64,000 bases of DNA from Nepenthes gracilis (lineage: Eukaryota; Streptophyta; Magnoliopsida; Caryophyllales; Nepenthaceae), in assembly GCA_033239525.1 (NCBI GenBank), contig BSYO01000003.1, forward strand, positions 22,709,716 to 22,773,715. Reading direction: 5' to 3'. The notes beneath the pieces were generated by a model. The model was not told the origin of the DNA. It saw only the letters and a list, made by a program, of their open reading frames with translations, and did not search any database. Below, one piece after another: positions 43,987-56,014 of this stretch. Numbering within the stretch: the first letter of the stretch is position 1; the number at the start of each line of letters is the position of its first letter. Made by a program: the position numbers and the translations under genes.

Positions 43987-46910
43987 AAAAATTTTATCAT
44001 CGAAATTTTAACAAACTTCAAAACTTAACAATAGGGGCATAGACCTTCTAGATTTCACCTCCGTACTCCCAAATCACTTTTTTGGAGAGGCGATTATTTC
44101 TAGCAAGCCTTAATCATCCGATTGTCTTGATCCTCAACGTCTAATATCTTTTATCTAAAATCAAGATTAAAACCTTATTATAAGACAGTCCCTAATCTCC
44201 CACAATAGTTAAACCCGATCATAAACCTACTTCCTCAATTATCGGTCCATGGGAAACTTCATAGTAATCCACCAAATTTGAAAATAAGACAATTTATTCA
44301 CTCTTTTTCCAACTTAATTCAGACCTCTCTCGGACTAATGAATTCTTATTTCAGTTCATCCTAAGCCTCAAGAACAATCACTCACGTGAAGCCTTGATCG
44401 CATCCTGAAATCTATGGATCGTGGGCCTATACAGTCTCATTGCGTTACTTTGATTAACCATTTATTAGGATATTAAGAATCTTCTTGCAACTAGTGTCCA
44501 TTGATTCATATCAGACTTCTAGGTTACTTGCCAATTATGAACCTAAAAAAAATCCTAAAGACATCGATATAACTAGAGCAGCGTCCAAAATCTTGAGATT
44601 ACAAGTAACCTAGGTTGCACAATTGAGCAATCACCTAAAAGCCTTGAACTCGAATACTTACCCAAATCTTTCAGCTCGTTTGCATACCAACAAGCCAACT
44701 CACAGATTTTGGTCATATCACACAAATTCAGGACAAGTGGGCTGTCTTTGCTAGCTAAATCCATGATCACCCAAACAGTACCATAATTCTTGCTTCCCTA
44801 ATATCCCCAAAATCGACACGGTGAGGGCTTCTTAGCTCATAATTATATGACCTCACTATTCAGGAGGCAACTCTCCTTCCTAGAACCAAAGACAGAGCAC
44901 TCTGTTCACTTAGATTTTAGGAGCTATTCGATATTCACCCTACAACATCCCCTATGATGCACTGAGACAGTGCCCAAACTGAAGATTTATGACATCTAAT
45001 TATTACCAATAATATTCACCTTTCTTGAAGGACATTGAAGTACCTCTTCTAATCCTTAAGCAAATAACCCATTAGCACATCGAATGATCCATTCTTCTTT
45101 CTGACACAACTCTTCAAACCTTAAAAATTATTAAACATAACTATCTCCATAAGTAACACCTATAAATTCTCAAGGCAATGACCTCAATGGCTAAATCCAA
45201 ACCATGGGTGAGGTAATTCTGATCATAGGCTTTCCACCCTCTTAATTAAGGGCAACCACCTATACAAGTCATGAGAAACACAATCCTAGAGCTCCGTCAA
45301 AAAGGATCACATTCTACTGTAACTTACTAGACCCATCAGGGGTTAACCCAAATAATAAGGTCAACAACTAATACTTAATCCCTCGAAGGCTACTCTCGCA
45401 TGATTCATACCAACGGACACTGGTTGTCTCCAAGCCAAACACCTCACGGCGCTGCAATCCTCGAGAAGCACTTATCAGATCACCCTTTCGGGTTTAGCTA
45501 GACCCAAGAAAGTCACACACTTCCGAGACATCAACCAATCCTTCCTAGATGAGCCATCGCTCCAAACTCTATGGGATCATATTCATGTTATTGGAGAAAC
45601 TACATGCCCAACATAACCTTTCTCCCAGGCTTACATCCCTTTCATAATTGAATACACGGCTAACTGTTTTCTACCATCCATGATACAATCCTGAAACAAA
45701 ATTCATATACCTTTGTGATTCTAAGAATTCATTAATGAGGCCATCACAAAATTGACTTAAATATGATCAGGAGATCCAATTCATAAATCTCATAAAAATA
45801 CCAACAAACCTACAAGACCCAATGATATTATCGGAATTCGTAATAGCTATATCTTAATTCCGAAAGTTACCGTAGGCACAATACTCGATTACCCACAATT
45901 GACAATACTACAGGTTTAGACCATCTTGAGGAAATATCGAGCCTTTGCAAAGGACCAAACGACCAATCTATTTATTTCCCAAAGTCCACTTATCAAACTA
46001 TTTATCTCCCAAGCGACCCAATATCAATCATCTGTATGGGACTTCATTAGTTCATCTTACGACTCAAAGTGTGGTCTTACATGTTAGCTAAACTTGGCAC
46101 AAATCCTCATCAAATGACTTACAGGCAAAATAGTACTAATTACATCGCCGCTGAAACAATGATGCCTCATATTCAATCTTACCACCCGATTACCAGGTGT
46201 TATATCATTATCATCATAACTCATACTACCATGACACCTTACTAACCAAATCATCCTCAAAATCATATCAAACCATAACACTATAGGATAATTAAATTAG
46301 TCCAACCAATCATGTTTACAAACCCGAGAAAATGTCATAGACCTCAATACAATTAGCACAAGTATGTGGTCCTCAAATAAATGAATAAACTTAGGATATA
46401 CCAATAGAAATGTAAGTTTAGAATTTCCAAACAACACATTTATTACAATGTCAAGATTCAAGAATCTCATCTTCTACCACGGTAGACGACACTTCTACAA
46501 TTGTGCTAATACCGAGAAACCTCGATCCAAGGCATTATTCTTCTTCGTTATTCAACCCGTGGAATATGGGTGATCCTTATTTATGTGGCTGAACTATCAA
46601 AGATTGAAACATGATCTCAAAAGTTCTATCAAGCCAAAAAATTCATCCATAGAGTACCCATGAACATAACCTATGATATCTCTTTGTCTTCAAGTCCCGT
46701 AACTCTATTCACGTCAACCACTCAAGGTTGACTTCACCTCCTATCTTAGATGGGGCAACAAGGCCTTATCTTCCTCCGGACATTAGATTACTGCAATTAT
46801 CATCTCAAAATTTTAAGTCCATGCTTCAGCCTCCATAGGACCCGTGCCACCCAATATCTAGACACTTGATCAATAATAAATCGATCAAAGATCGACATCC
46901 TTAGATTTGT
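43987..46910 (-). pseudogene. Decayed interior (pol side) of element E
   Basis: By position this must be the 3' half of pol, but stops and indels are so dense that I recognise no catalytic motif. Short frames such as 44,573-44,770 and 46,084-46,281 show no domain. Confidence 0.5.
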
Positions 46911-47239
46911 TGTAATGCCATGAATATTTATATAATTAATTATGATAATTATTCTTAATCACCCTTGGGCTTGAAATTTGTATAATTGGATTGATACATG
47001 AGCCCAATAAGTTAGAATATTTAGATCAAGGGATTTAGGAATAAATACTTGGGTTACTAAATTAAATTTAGATTAATTAGTAAATTAGGTTAAATTAATT
47101 TAATTATAAACCGAGTTAAGTAAATTAAAATATAATAGGTGGGACCTAGTATATCAAATATGTTAAAAAATACTAAAATTAAGATATTAATATATATTTA
47201 TATAGTAATACATAAATAAATATAAATATAAATATAATA

Positions 47240-47283
<44 letters not shown>

Positions 47284-49649
47284 GAGGAATCAAATGAAGG
47301 AAGGAAAGAAGAGAAAAGAGAAGGAAAGAAAAAAAAAGGAAAAGAGAGGAAAAGAAAGGAAGAGAGAAAGAAAACAAAGGGAAGGGGAAGAAGGAAAGAA
47401 AGGGGAAAAAAAAAGGAAAGAGGAGCACCTGTATGGGCAGCGGAGAAGAAGGAAGGAATCGACCCTCACATGGAAACCCTATGAAACCATAGATCTACCC
47501 TTCATTTTATAAGGAAACAGTACGGTTAGGAGAGGGAAGGAGGAACCGAAGAGAGAGGAACATAGCAAAGTAGAGCCACCGCAGTTGTTGGAAGGGGATC
47601 ACGAAATCGAGGCAAGTAAACTTCCTACCTCGTAAAATAACCTCTTCCTTCATCATTGTTAATGTCGAATATCTAATTTATGCCTTGATTTGGGTGAGAA
47701 ATCGGTGAGACCTTAGGGTTACAAATTGGGAATCCGAATGTAGGGCTACGATCCTGTGGAGAAAACGACCACCTCTTGGGCTTGGTGATAAATTGGGAAT
47801 TAGTAATTTGCCTAATGGAGTTCTAAAGTATCGATTTTACCTATTACACCCCTCTGATTTTTAGGATTTTAGCACGGTTGAGGAAACAAAGCCCGTGCTC
47901 TATTTTTGGTTTCCAGTCGGGTCTAGTGACCCGGCAGTGGCAAGAAGAGTTAGACCCCGTTACTTTGCAAGTAAATCTCCCTTTTCTTGATTGTGTTGGA
48001 ATTGTGGCTTGCTCTAGTAAATTGAAATTTGGGGAAAAACAGAGGGGCGAAGGAAACTAAAGTAATTTGAGGGCACCATGACGGGTTGGGCATTGTAATT
48101 AATAGGTTTATGCTATCAATATCTTATCGTCACCATGTGAATCTGAAAGCCCAGAATTTTCCCTCGTTACAGTGGGAAATTGAATTCACCAGTAGAACAG
48201 AGCAATCGGGTCCAATGCCCCACCATGCGGATCATTGTGTAGCATTTCGTAGGTATGTGCCCGAGATATATATGTATAAATGTACACCGACGGGTATGGT
48301 TATGAGGACGGTATGTTTGTGTGTCTGTGTTGTGTGTGCGCATCGCTGCGTGAGTATGCGTGGTTGGGTGTGGGTGTAGTGCATCGGGTTGTGAGAAGGT
48401 GGTGAGGAGGTGGTGCTATTGCCGTCGCTGGTGATGAGCGGGCAGTGAGGAGGTGGTGCTATTGCCATGCGCCGCAGCTTGTGGGTGTATTTGTATATGG
48501 CCGTATGAATATATATAGTATTTATATTTATATACAGTGTATGTATGTGTATTTGGCCGTGTAACTGTTAGGGTATGTGTGGGTGTGTGTGTGTATATAT
48601 ATATGGGATGGTATATTTATGTCTTATTGGTACTCTATGGATAAGTAAAAGAGAGTGTACGAAGGTTCTATGGTATCCGGACGAATGGGAGTTCGTGAGA
48701 CCTTGGAGTAGTCCATACTTTTCTAATACTGATTCCATTCAAGAGATTGAGATAATTAATATTGAGGATAGATGCTTACAACCTAATGACCATTGTAGAT
48801 GATAATATCAGGGATATCATTGGCGAGGGGTATCGGAGATAGTATAAGCATGCTATGGGTATAGCCTCTGAGAAGACTGTATGGGTAGTAGGGATACCAT
48901 GGATACCGGATAATCTCATGAGACTTACCCAACCATTAGGGGTGTCAATACATGGCCTTTGGTTCATTATGGTAGAATACGGTCTATAGAGATTTTCGGT
49001 CATTCGTACAGCTGTGATCTTGTATTGGGCTGATGATCGGATTCGATGAAATCCATGTTGCTTCCTTGATACCTAGCCGTTCATATGGCCTTCGGTCATG
49101 GACACATGTTATTGAATCTCCGACAGTAGATGGTACATCACCTACTATTATTAATTTTATTCATTATTTTATCATTCGACTGCTTAATTGTATTCCTCTA
49201 TTGTTGATTATTTTTACTTGATCGGTATTCGATTCACTCTTGTATTTTATTAGCTCAATATTAGACAGGTTAATATCAAGATAAAAGAGATTATGTAGCC
49301 ACCAAACAGAGGTGATATCAAAGAATGAAAATTCCATGATAAAGATTTGATATTTTTGTTATTCATTAAATTTTAGATATTTATCAGATTTTTATTTATG
49401 AGAATTTGACATTATGAATATCGATGTTTATTTCCTTACTAGTAATTTATTGGTATTATGGATATTTAATTTATGATACAATTATGATGATCATTTATGG
49501 TATCTTAATTGTTAGTGATGTGATTATTAGAGTGCAATCAAGTTGTTTGATGTTGTAATCTATGGCTTGTAATTGATAATTTTGGATAATTTGAGATTTT
49601 ACTTGGACGGTTCGGGTCAGGTTCGGAAACTCAAGCTCGGGTCGTTACA
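46911..49649 (+). repeat. Solo LTR nested in element E (2.7 kb)
   Basis: It starts TGTAATGCC and ends CTCGGGTCGTTACA. Flanking pentamers are TTTGT (46,906-46,910) and TTCAT (49,650-49,654), both one C-to-T-type change from TTCGT. Inside are an ATA/TAA microsatellite (47,235-47,283), a polypurine stretch (47,294-47,430), a GAGGCAAG block near 47,610 like the one at 32,332, and GT-rich repeats (48,300-48,600) with a 22-bp direct repeat at about 48,401 and 48,447. Confidence 0.7.
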
Positions 49650-50197
49650 TTCATCACACCAGAATTGACTCTAAGTTATATTAACCTCGAGCCATCGGTT
49701 CCACCCTATCCACCATGCTTGATCCTCCTTTCTAAACAATTTATAATCCTAAAGACTTCAACCCCAAGCTGATCAACCAAAACTTCAAACCAAAATTAAT
49801 TAACCTAGGCCTCAAATCAAGGTTGATGCATTTAAACACTAAATTGGTATTGATCAAATCTAAACCTCAAGGTGTCTCCCTACTACTCCACCTCTCAACC
49901 TCATGGTCGATCACTAACACGAGTAGTCCCTCGTCTAAGAGCCATTGTTAATACTTCCTTGAGACAAGAACAATTCGGATTAAGCCACTCTTAGGACACT
50001 AACTAGGATGTATACACTAGACAATCGAACTCATTCTCTAACTCTAACTTAGTTCAAGTCTAAATTAGCCAATTAGGATAACTAGAACTATCTAATCTAA
50101 CTTAATTTGTCTTATACCTATATCAACTTATTTGATCAATCTTAATCTATCCTAAATTTTTGCATATGATTCAAATCAAACTTAAGGCATATCTTTC
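49650..50197 (-). pseudogene. Element E leader and gag start remnant
   Basis: On the minus strand from the primer site, an AT-rich leader runs to ATG at 49,945, which opens MALRRGTTRVSDRP, a basic Del-like gag start, before a stop. Nothing further of gag is readable. Confidence 0.45.
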
Positions 50198-50210
50198 CTC
50201 TGATACCAAT
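50198..50210 (-). other. Primer-binding site of element E
   Basis: On the minus strand ATTGGTATCAGAG directly follows the LTR end CCGTCACA and matches the Met-tRNA primer site. Confidence 0.85.
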
Positions 50211-52575
50211 TGTGACGGACCGTATTTTTCTGTTAAAAATCCGATAGAGTTTCTCCTATAATACGGCTATCCAACTATACAAATGCCTGTGAAATATCCT
50301 ATACAACATATACAAATCCTTCCAAAATGCCACAATATCTCAACAACTCACACATACACATCCCAATAGCTCCAAGTTCCAACAACATACAAACATCTAC
50401 ACAAAATCTGAATGCCACTACTTAGATGTGGCTCCAACGTAGTGTATCTATACACACCAACTAGCTACCTACCACAAAATCCCGCAATGCCTTGTGAAAT
50501 ATCCTTCTTCCAAAATGATGTGGCTCCAACGATGTGGCTCCAACGTAGTGTATCTATACACAATGTTGGCTAAAGAAAGATGCAACTAGCTACCTATTAT
50601 AAACCCACAATATCCTACAAAAGTATAAATAAATTTAAGTGATTATAAAAATTAAACTATCTGATCATTAGTCATTTTGTACAATATACATTAATAAACC
50701 CAATTGAAATATGAATATATATATTTAACTATAATCTATGAGGTATAAGTCTTCCGATCCGGTCTTCTAAGTCCAAAGCCTAGTCCACCTCCAGTCGCTA
50801 CTTGTCCCATCAACGTAACAGGCCCGTGCTAATCTGGAGGCAAGGAGATGGAGCAAGGGTGAGCCAAATACTCAACAAGTGTATTATATTCAAAACCGTC
50901 GACAATATAAGTAAGGTTAAGCAATGAAGGATATATATAATCACGAAAAGGAATGCATAGACAGAACATGATCAATATGCTTTTCGATTATACTTTAGAA
51001 TACAATTTATTTCTCTTTGGGATATAATTTATGCATAATTATTCATCTTTGCGAACCAAGATCAGTAAGCTATACTAACCAAAGGTGCAGGAGAACGAGG
51101 AAAGAATCATGATATCCCATATTATCTAACGTCAGAAGCTCCTATTATCGACCCAGAGGTAGGCCATCTACATATCATGCCTTCCACGGTAATATCCTAA
51201 GACTTGCCAAGAATATTACCTACTACAATAAATGGTCAGGATAATCATTGAGTTTCTACTGTAATAATAATGATGGGCTAAGGGATATTATCCCTTATAA
51301 TATAAATTTGTGGTCCTAGTTTTATAGTTTTTTATTCATTTGAGGGAAGGTCCAACACAATTCGATTCACAATATCTCCATCTAGGAGAATAATTTGATC
51401 ACATAATACATTGTGGACTTTCCTCAAAACATATAGGCGACTATTATCTTTCCTTCAGACTTAAACCTTTTTACAAGTTAATTGAATGCATGGTCATCAT
51501 AATTCAAAAGAAAGATTAGGATTTCTTACCATCATTAGTCAATTATCACCTTGGGGGCCTCCAGAATATATTTCTTCACAACGAACACAAATATATTTTT
51601 TCAGGACTTATAATTGGACATATACAATTAGACATAATTCACATAATAATTAATTATGAGGGAAGCATGCGAAATTTCCAATTGTCCTTTGGTGAACAGT
51701 AATAGGGCCGTTTTAGACCGTTCGGACGTCCTGAATGGGTCGATACTTGTAAAATCGAATGCCCGGCCGAGGTATATGTATAATTAGGACATGATAATTC
51801 ATAATTTGGGGTCAATTAAACATATAATCGAAGGGAATGGTAAGAATCCCAAGCTGGGCTCAAGTTAGGGTTTGGAGAGGCCAAACCGGACAAATCGGAT
51901 GGGAAATCAGGTATCAAATAATAAATAAACTATACTACGATATGGGTAATGATATTCTAGTTTCCATTTATGCAAAAACCCAAAAATCGGAAGCCAAAAC
52001 ACCCGGGGCGCGGTGAATAGTACCAACACGAAATGAAAGTGCATAAAAATGAAAAAGGAGAGTAATGGTGTACTTACCTCTACCTGATCTACAACTTTTT
52101 CAACTAGCTCGAAGCTAGAATCGGACCCGAAAGCCTCAATGTCCTCCTCTTCTCCTTCACGCGAGCCTCCCGAGCTGCTGTCGTTGCTCCACCTTGCCGC
52201 GCCAGTGGGTCACCGCCGCACGACGGTTGCTGGACACCGTCGACCACCGTGCGCCACCTCCCCCAGTGTATCCCTCTTCTCTCTCTATCCTCTTTCACTA
52301 CCCCTGAAACTCTCGCCCGAAACCCCTTTCTCCCCTTCTTATTCTTTTCCTCGTGCTTCTATTGTATTATATATATATATATATTCCGTTTTCTTTTAAT
52401 CCCAAAATTCAAATCGATACTTGGGTGACCGAATTGGTGCACCTCGGGTGCAGGCCCAACAGGTCCAAATATCATCCAAAATTTTATAATATTTAATTAA
52501 TTTTTATCACATCCAAATTTCTTAAAATAATAATAAATAATCCAATTAAATCGGATCAAATTTCATGCTATTATA
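50211..52575 (-). repeat. 5' LTR of element E
   Basis: Plus-strand ends TGTGACGGACCGTATTTTTC and ATGCTATTATA. It aligns along its whole length with the left LTR. One internal duplicated phrase (GATGTGGCTCCAACG at about 50,427 and 50,519-50,545) distinguishes it. An (AT)n lies at 52,368-52,384 where the left copy has (TTA)n. Confidence 0.87.
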
Positions 52576-52580
52576 CTTAA

Positions 52581-53627
52581 TCCACAAATCTCACTATAGA
52601 TTTTGGTTACAAAAACCCTGAGAGGAGAACTGAAAAATAGAGAACGAGAATAGAGAACACATGCTTTCTCCAACACTCTCACTTTCTCTCTTTTCTTTTA
52701 CTTTCTTCTACTCTGCCTTTTTATCAACATGATACATACATACATATATATATATATACAAATGAAAGGCTCGAAAAGGATGCGTGCTTGTACAACTTCA
52801 CCATCCTTATCTGTAAGTAGGTGGCGTGTTCTGCAAAAAACTGCCACCTACTTTGCTGAAGTGCCTTTCTGCCTAGAGTTTTGTAGGTATCCTTTTCAGC
52901 AAAAATAGCTACTAACTCTGTACAGTCAAATCCCTGCTCTAAGCTGTGCAAGTAACCCAAAAACGCCAACCAACTCTATACAGTCATCTCTAAAGTCAAC
53001 TATTTGCACTATTAATCTTCAGCGCCTTTGGCCACCATCAACACGGGCCGTCCTTAGCCAGAATCAATGCCCCTCAGTCACTGTTTCGCTAAGCCATCAA
53101 ACATAATGGCCACTTTGGCCATCTACCTCGGCCGACTTCGGTCCCTATTTCAACCGACTTCGGCCATCTTCCTTGGTTGACATTGGCCATTTGCCCAGAC
53201 CGGTTTGGTCAGCAACACATCTTCAGCTATATCAATCCACCAATAATCTATACCACCCTATGCGCTTGTAACGCGCGCGAATATAACAACACTTCACCTT
53301 TAAAATCATATATGGGGCCACGTGGGAGTCACCCGTATTCTAAAAATTGGCTGAGCATCAAACGAGAGATAGCTAAATTTGGATAATGCGTTATGGATTG
53401 CTATGCCCATTGTTATTTCTACAATTTAGTTGGCCGTCTATTTTGTTTAAATTACAAAAAGCACCATGGTTAATAGGATATTCTAAAGCGAGGACAACCG
53501 TTTTCTCAAATGATGGTTTTATGCATAAAATGAGCACTTTATTGAATTTAGATTTTATTAAACCAAAAAATTATAAAACTCAACTGAGTATAGAATTATC
53601 AAAAGCTATAATTAATAATTTTTATTT
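52581..53627. other. Pre-insertion host DNA between element E and Tat-3
   Basis: It is continuous with sequence left of 41,605 before element E inserted. It contains a CT-rich run, an (AT)n tract at 52,747-52,758 and several TTGAC/GGTCA words (53,160-53,210). The first part, with ACTCTGTACAGTCA and ACTCTATACAGTCA repeats, looks like an old LTR. The open frame 53,386-53,760 crosses the Tat-3 LTR boundary and is not a gene. Confidence 0.45.
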
Positions 53628-53632
53628 ATATG

Positions 53633-54530
53633 TGTTGGGTCCAACTCTAAGGAGGCTCAAGCACAGCGAAGCCCAATCCAAGGAACGCCAACCCAGGCAA
53701 CCAGGAAGGCCTAAGTTCTCCAACAGCCTACGTGGTGGCCCAAAGGTAGCTGCCAATTAGTGCCATTTGCAGCCTATTAATGCGGCTATAGGTGGCAGGC
53801 ACCAACTCAGAGAAAGCCAGCCAATGAGAACGGAGTCAACATGCCAGTCGTAGCTCACGTAGCCTCCTAAAACCGCCCAGTCAATCCTTGTGCGAGCAGC
53901 AAACCAAGCGTGGTCAACGCACCATGACGGCCTCCCTGCCACTACAAGATGACAACTGACACCGCTGGCTAATACCAGCAGTCAGCGGTTGGTGAATCCT
54001 TACTTGCCACATATCGAAGGATTCTCGTGCCCAATGCTTCTCTCTAGAGAGCCTATAAATTTCCTCTCCTTCTACAGGAGAATGAATTGGGAATCCTGAT
54101 CTCTCTCTCTCAATCCTGATTCCCCGAGCTTCTAATCTCGAACATGCTCCTAGATCAAACTCTCAAAGCCTCTTTCGAGCACCCTTAGTGAGCTACTCAT
54201 TGCAGTGCAGCCTGCAGAGCTTAGCTTCCTACAACCACTCAACGAGTCCCGCACTCTTGTATTTTCACACTCCCACCGCACATTTTACATACTTTCCTGA
54301 ACCTCTAAGCATGCACCTCTTTCAGTTTATTGCAGAAGATTTATGACTTGAGGGTCGGAGTGTTTTTGATAGGAGAATATCTCGTCGACTTCTGACCTCT
54401 TGTTTACAATTTGTATTGTGTAGGTTTCAAGTTATCTATGACGGATACCAGACTGGTTTGAGATCCGATCTAGATGCGGAATTTGAAGGTTCCCTAATCT
54501 GTACAATAACCGAAAACTAGGGACGCAATA
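53633..54530 (+). repeat. Tat-3 5' LTR (898 bp)
   Basis: TGTTGGGTCCAAC start and GGGACGCAATA end. A TATA box is at 54,054 (CTATAAATTTCC), followed by a CTCTCCTTCTACAGGAG hairpin and CTCTCTCTCTC. All are repeated in the 3' LTR. Confidence 0.9.
54054..54060 (+). promoter_or_regulatory. TATA box of the Tat-3 5' LTR
   Basis: TATAAAT, identical in the 3' LTR at 63,565, about 420 bp into the LTR and just ahead of the conserved CT-rich leader. This is the likely core promoter of the element. Confidence 0.7.
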
Positions 54531-54549
54531 TTGATGCCATCTATGTGAA
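54531..54549 (+). other. Primer-binding-site region of Tat-3
   Basis: TTGATGCCATCTATGTGAA is a decayed form of the Tat leader TTGGCGCCGTCTGTGGGAA, directly after the LTR. Confidence 0.65.
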
Positions 54550-54601
54550 TGTGACAAAAAGTCTAACATCTTCCCTCAACATTCACTCTCTTACACAAAA
54601 G

Positions 54602-56003
54602 ATGGTCAATACTAGAGCCCAAGCAAGCACACTGCCAAGAGACACCACCGTCCATGGCAATGACCCCTCGGTGGGTAGCTGTGCCGACGAGCGGCCAGTG
54701 CTTGACGTCCACAAGTTGGCTGCCGAGGAAGGCAACATAAGGCCAATGCTTCATGTACCGTGCACTCAAACGGAAATGCAGTGGATGGGGTCTCCTTTCC
54801 CGGTGCCCTAGGCGTCAACCTCTAGGTGAGGAAGGCATCGTGCCAGAGCCCCTAGGGTAAGATCAAACCAGCCTGACGATGTCGAGGCCCAGGCGGCTTC
54901 AGGCAGCAGGGCCCAAACGATGGTTAGGAGCCTTCCTAGCTGGGATGAGCAGGTGGAAAGCCTAGAGCAGTGAAACCCCCATAACTCCCGTAGCGTAAGG
55001 AGGCCGACAGCCGTAGGCTCATGCAATGCACGGTCGACCCGTGCGGGCAGCCACCGTGACTAGCATGACCCATAAAACCCGTAGGACAACACGAAAATCA
55101 ACGTGAGGAGGAGAGAGTCCATCGCACGGATAGAGGCGAAGGTGGAAAAGATATGGAACTCCCTGTTTCAAGGGGAGGTCGAACGATCCTTGCTTAACTT
55201 ACGAAGATCACCCTTCGCCATGGGCATTCAGACTCAACCGCTCCCCATCAAGTTCAAAATGATGACAATGGATGGGTATGACGGAAGTGCGAACCCGATG
55301 GACTACCTCAATTACTTTCGCACCCACCTGTTCCACCACGGGGCAAGTGAAGTCGTGATGTGCCAGTGTTTTCTCCTTACCCTCAAAGGAGACGCCCTAC
55401 TTTGATTCCATGGCCTCTAGCCCAACTCCATCCACTCCCTCAACGAGCTCGCTGACTGCTTCCTGAGTGAGTTCGCCTCCAGTTGGAGGGAGGAGAAGTA
55501 GCCCTGACACCTAGTCCACCTTCGCCAGATGGCAGACGAGAGTCTAAAGCGGTTCCTGACCTACTTCCTTACCGAAGCCCACCGGAACCCCCAACTCTCT
55601 GACGAGATGAAGCTCAATGCCTTCATTGCCACGTTGGCAGCTGGGGATTTCTTCAAACACCTGGTGCACCAGAGCCCTCAAACCTTCTGAGAAGCTGAGG
55701 CCATCTCTCGGGCCTATATCTCGCCGAGGAGGCCAATGAGGCGAAGCATCCCAAATGCATGGACCACCCATCGGAAGGACCCAGGCCAGTTGCTAGAAAG
55801 AATAGGAACGGAGATGACAGTCGCTTTCAGGAGCGCAAGAGGGAGTACAAGCCAGTGTCTCTGATTCCCCTGAATGATACCCACTCAAATATCTTGATGT
55901 AGATCAGGGACGAGAAGTTCTTTAAGTAACCCAAAATGGAGAATAATCTAGATGGTGGAGACTAAATGAAATACTGGCAATGCCACGCTCCCTGGGGCAC
56001 ACT
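54602..56003 (+). pseudogene. Tat-3 gag, broken
   Basis: Start MVNTRAQAS. The core at 55,103-55,405 has IKFKMMTMDGYDGSANPMDY and VVMCQCFLLTLKGDALL. After stops come FLSEFASSWREEK, RFLTYFLTEAHR and LVHQSPQTF segments to about 55,700, then the zinc-knuckle-like end near 55,950-56,003. Several stops and frameshifts are present. A 165-bp part of its 3' end is duplicated at 59,251-59,406. Confidence 0.75.
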
Positions 56004-56014
56004 ACGTAGGACCG

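Larger units (their letters stand above)
41606..52575 (-). mobile_element. Element E: Del/Tekay-type LTR retrotransposon with both LTRs
   Basis: Left LTR 41,606-43,971 (the 3' LTR, since the element reads right to left) and right LTR 50,211-52,575 (5' LTR) are collinear and 2,366 and 2,365 bp long. A Met-tRNA primer site adjoins the right LTR and a canonical polypurine tract adjoins the left one. Flanking bases are CTTAG (41,601-41,605) and CTTAA (52,576-52,580), a target duplication with one transition. The interior is heavily decayed and contains a later solo LTR. Confidence 0.87.

Noticed and set aside
47198..47512. Lys/Glu/Arg-rich and Phe/Leu/Ser-rich open frames on opposite strands
   Set aside because: Both are translations of the polypurine tract and carry no information.
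53386..53760. 124-codon open frame at the edge of Tat-3
   Set aside because: It crosses the verified insertion boundary at 53,633 and has no domain; chance fusion.
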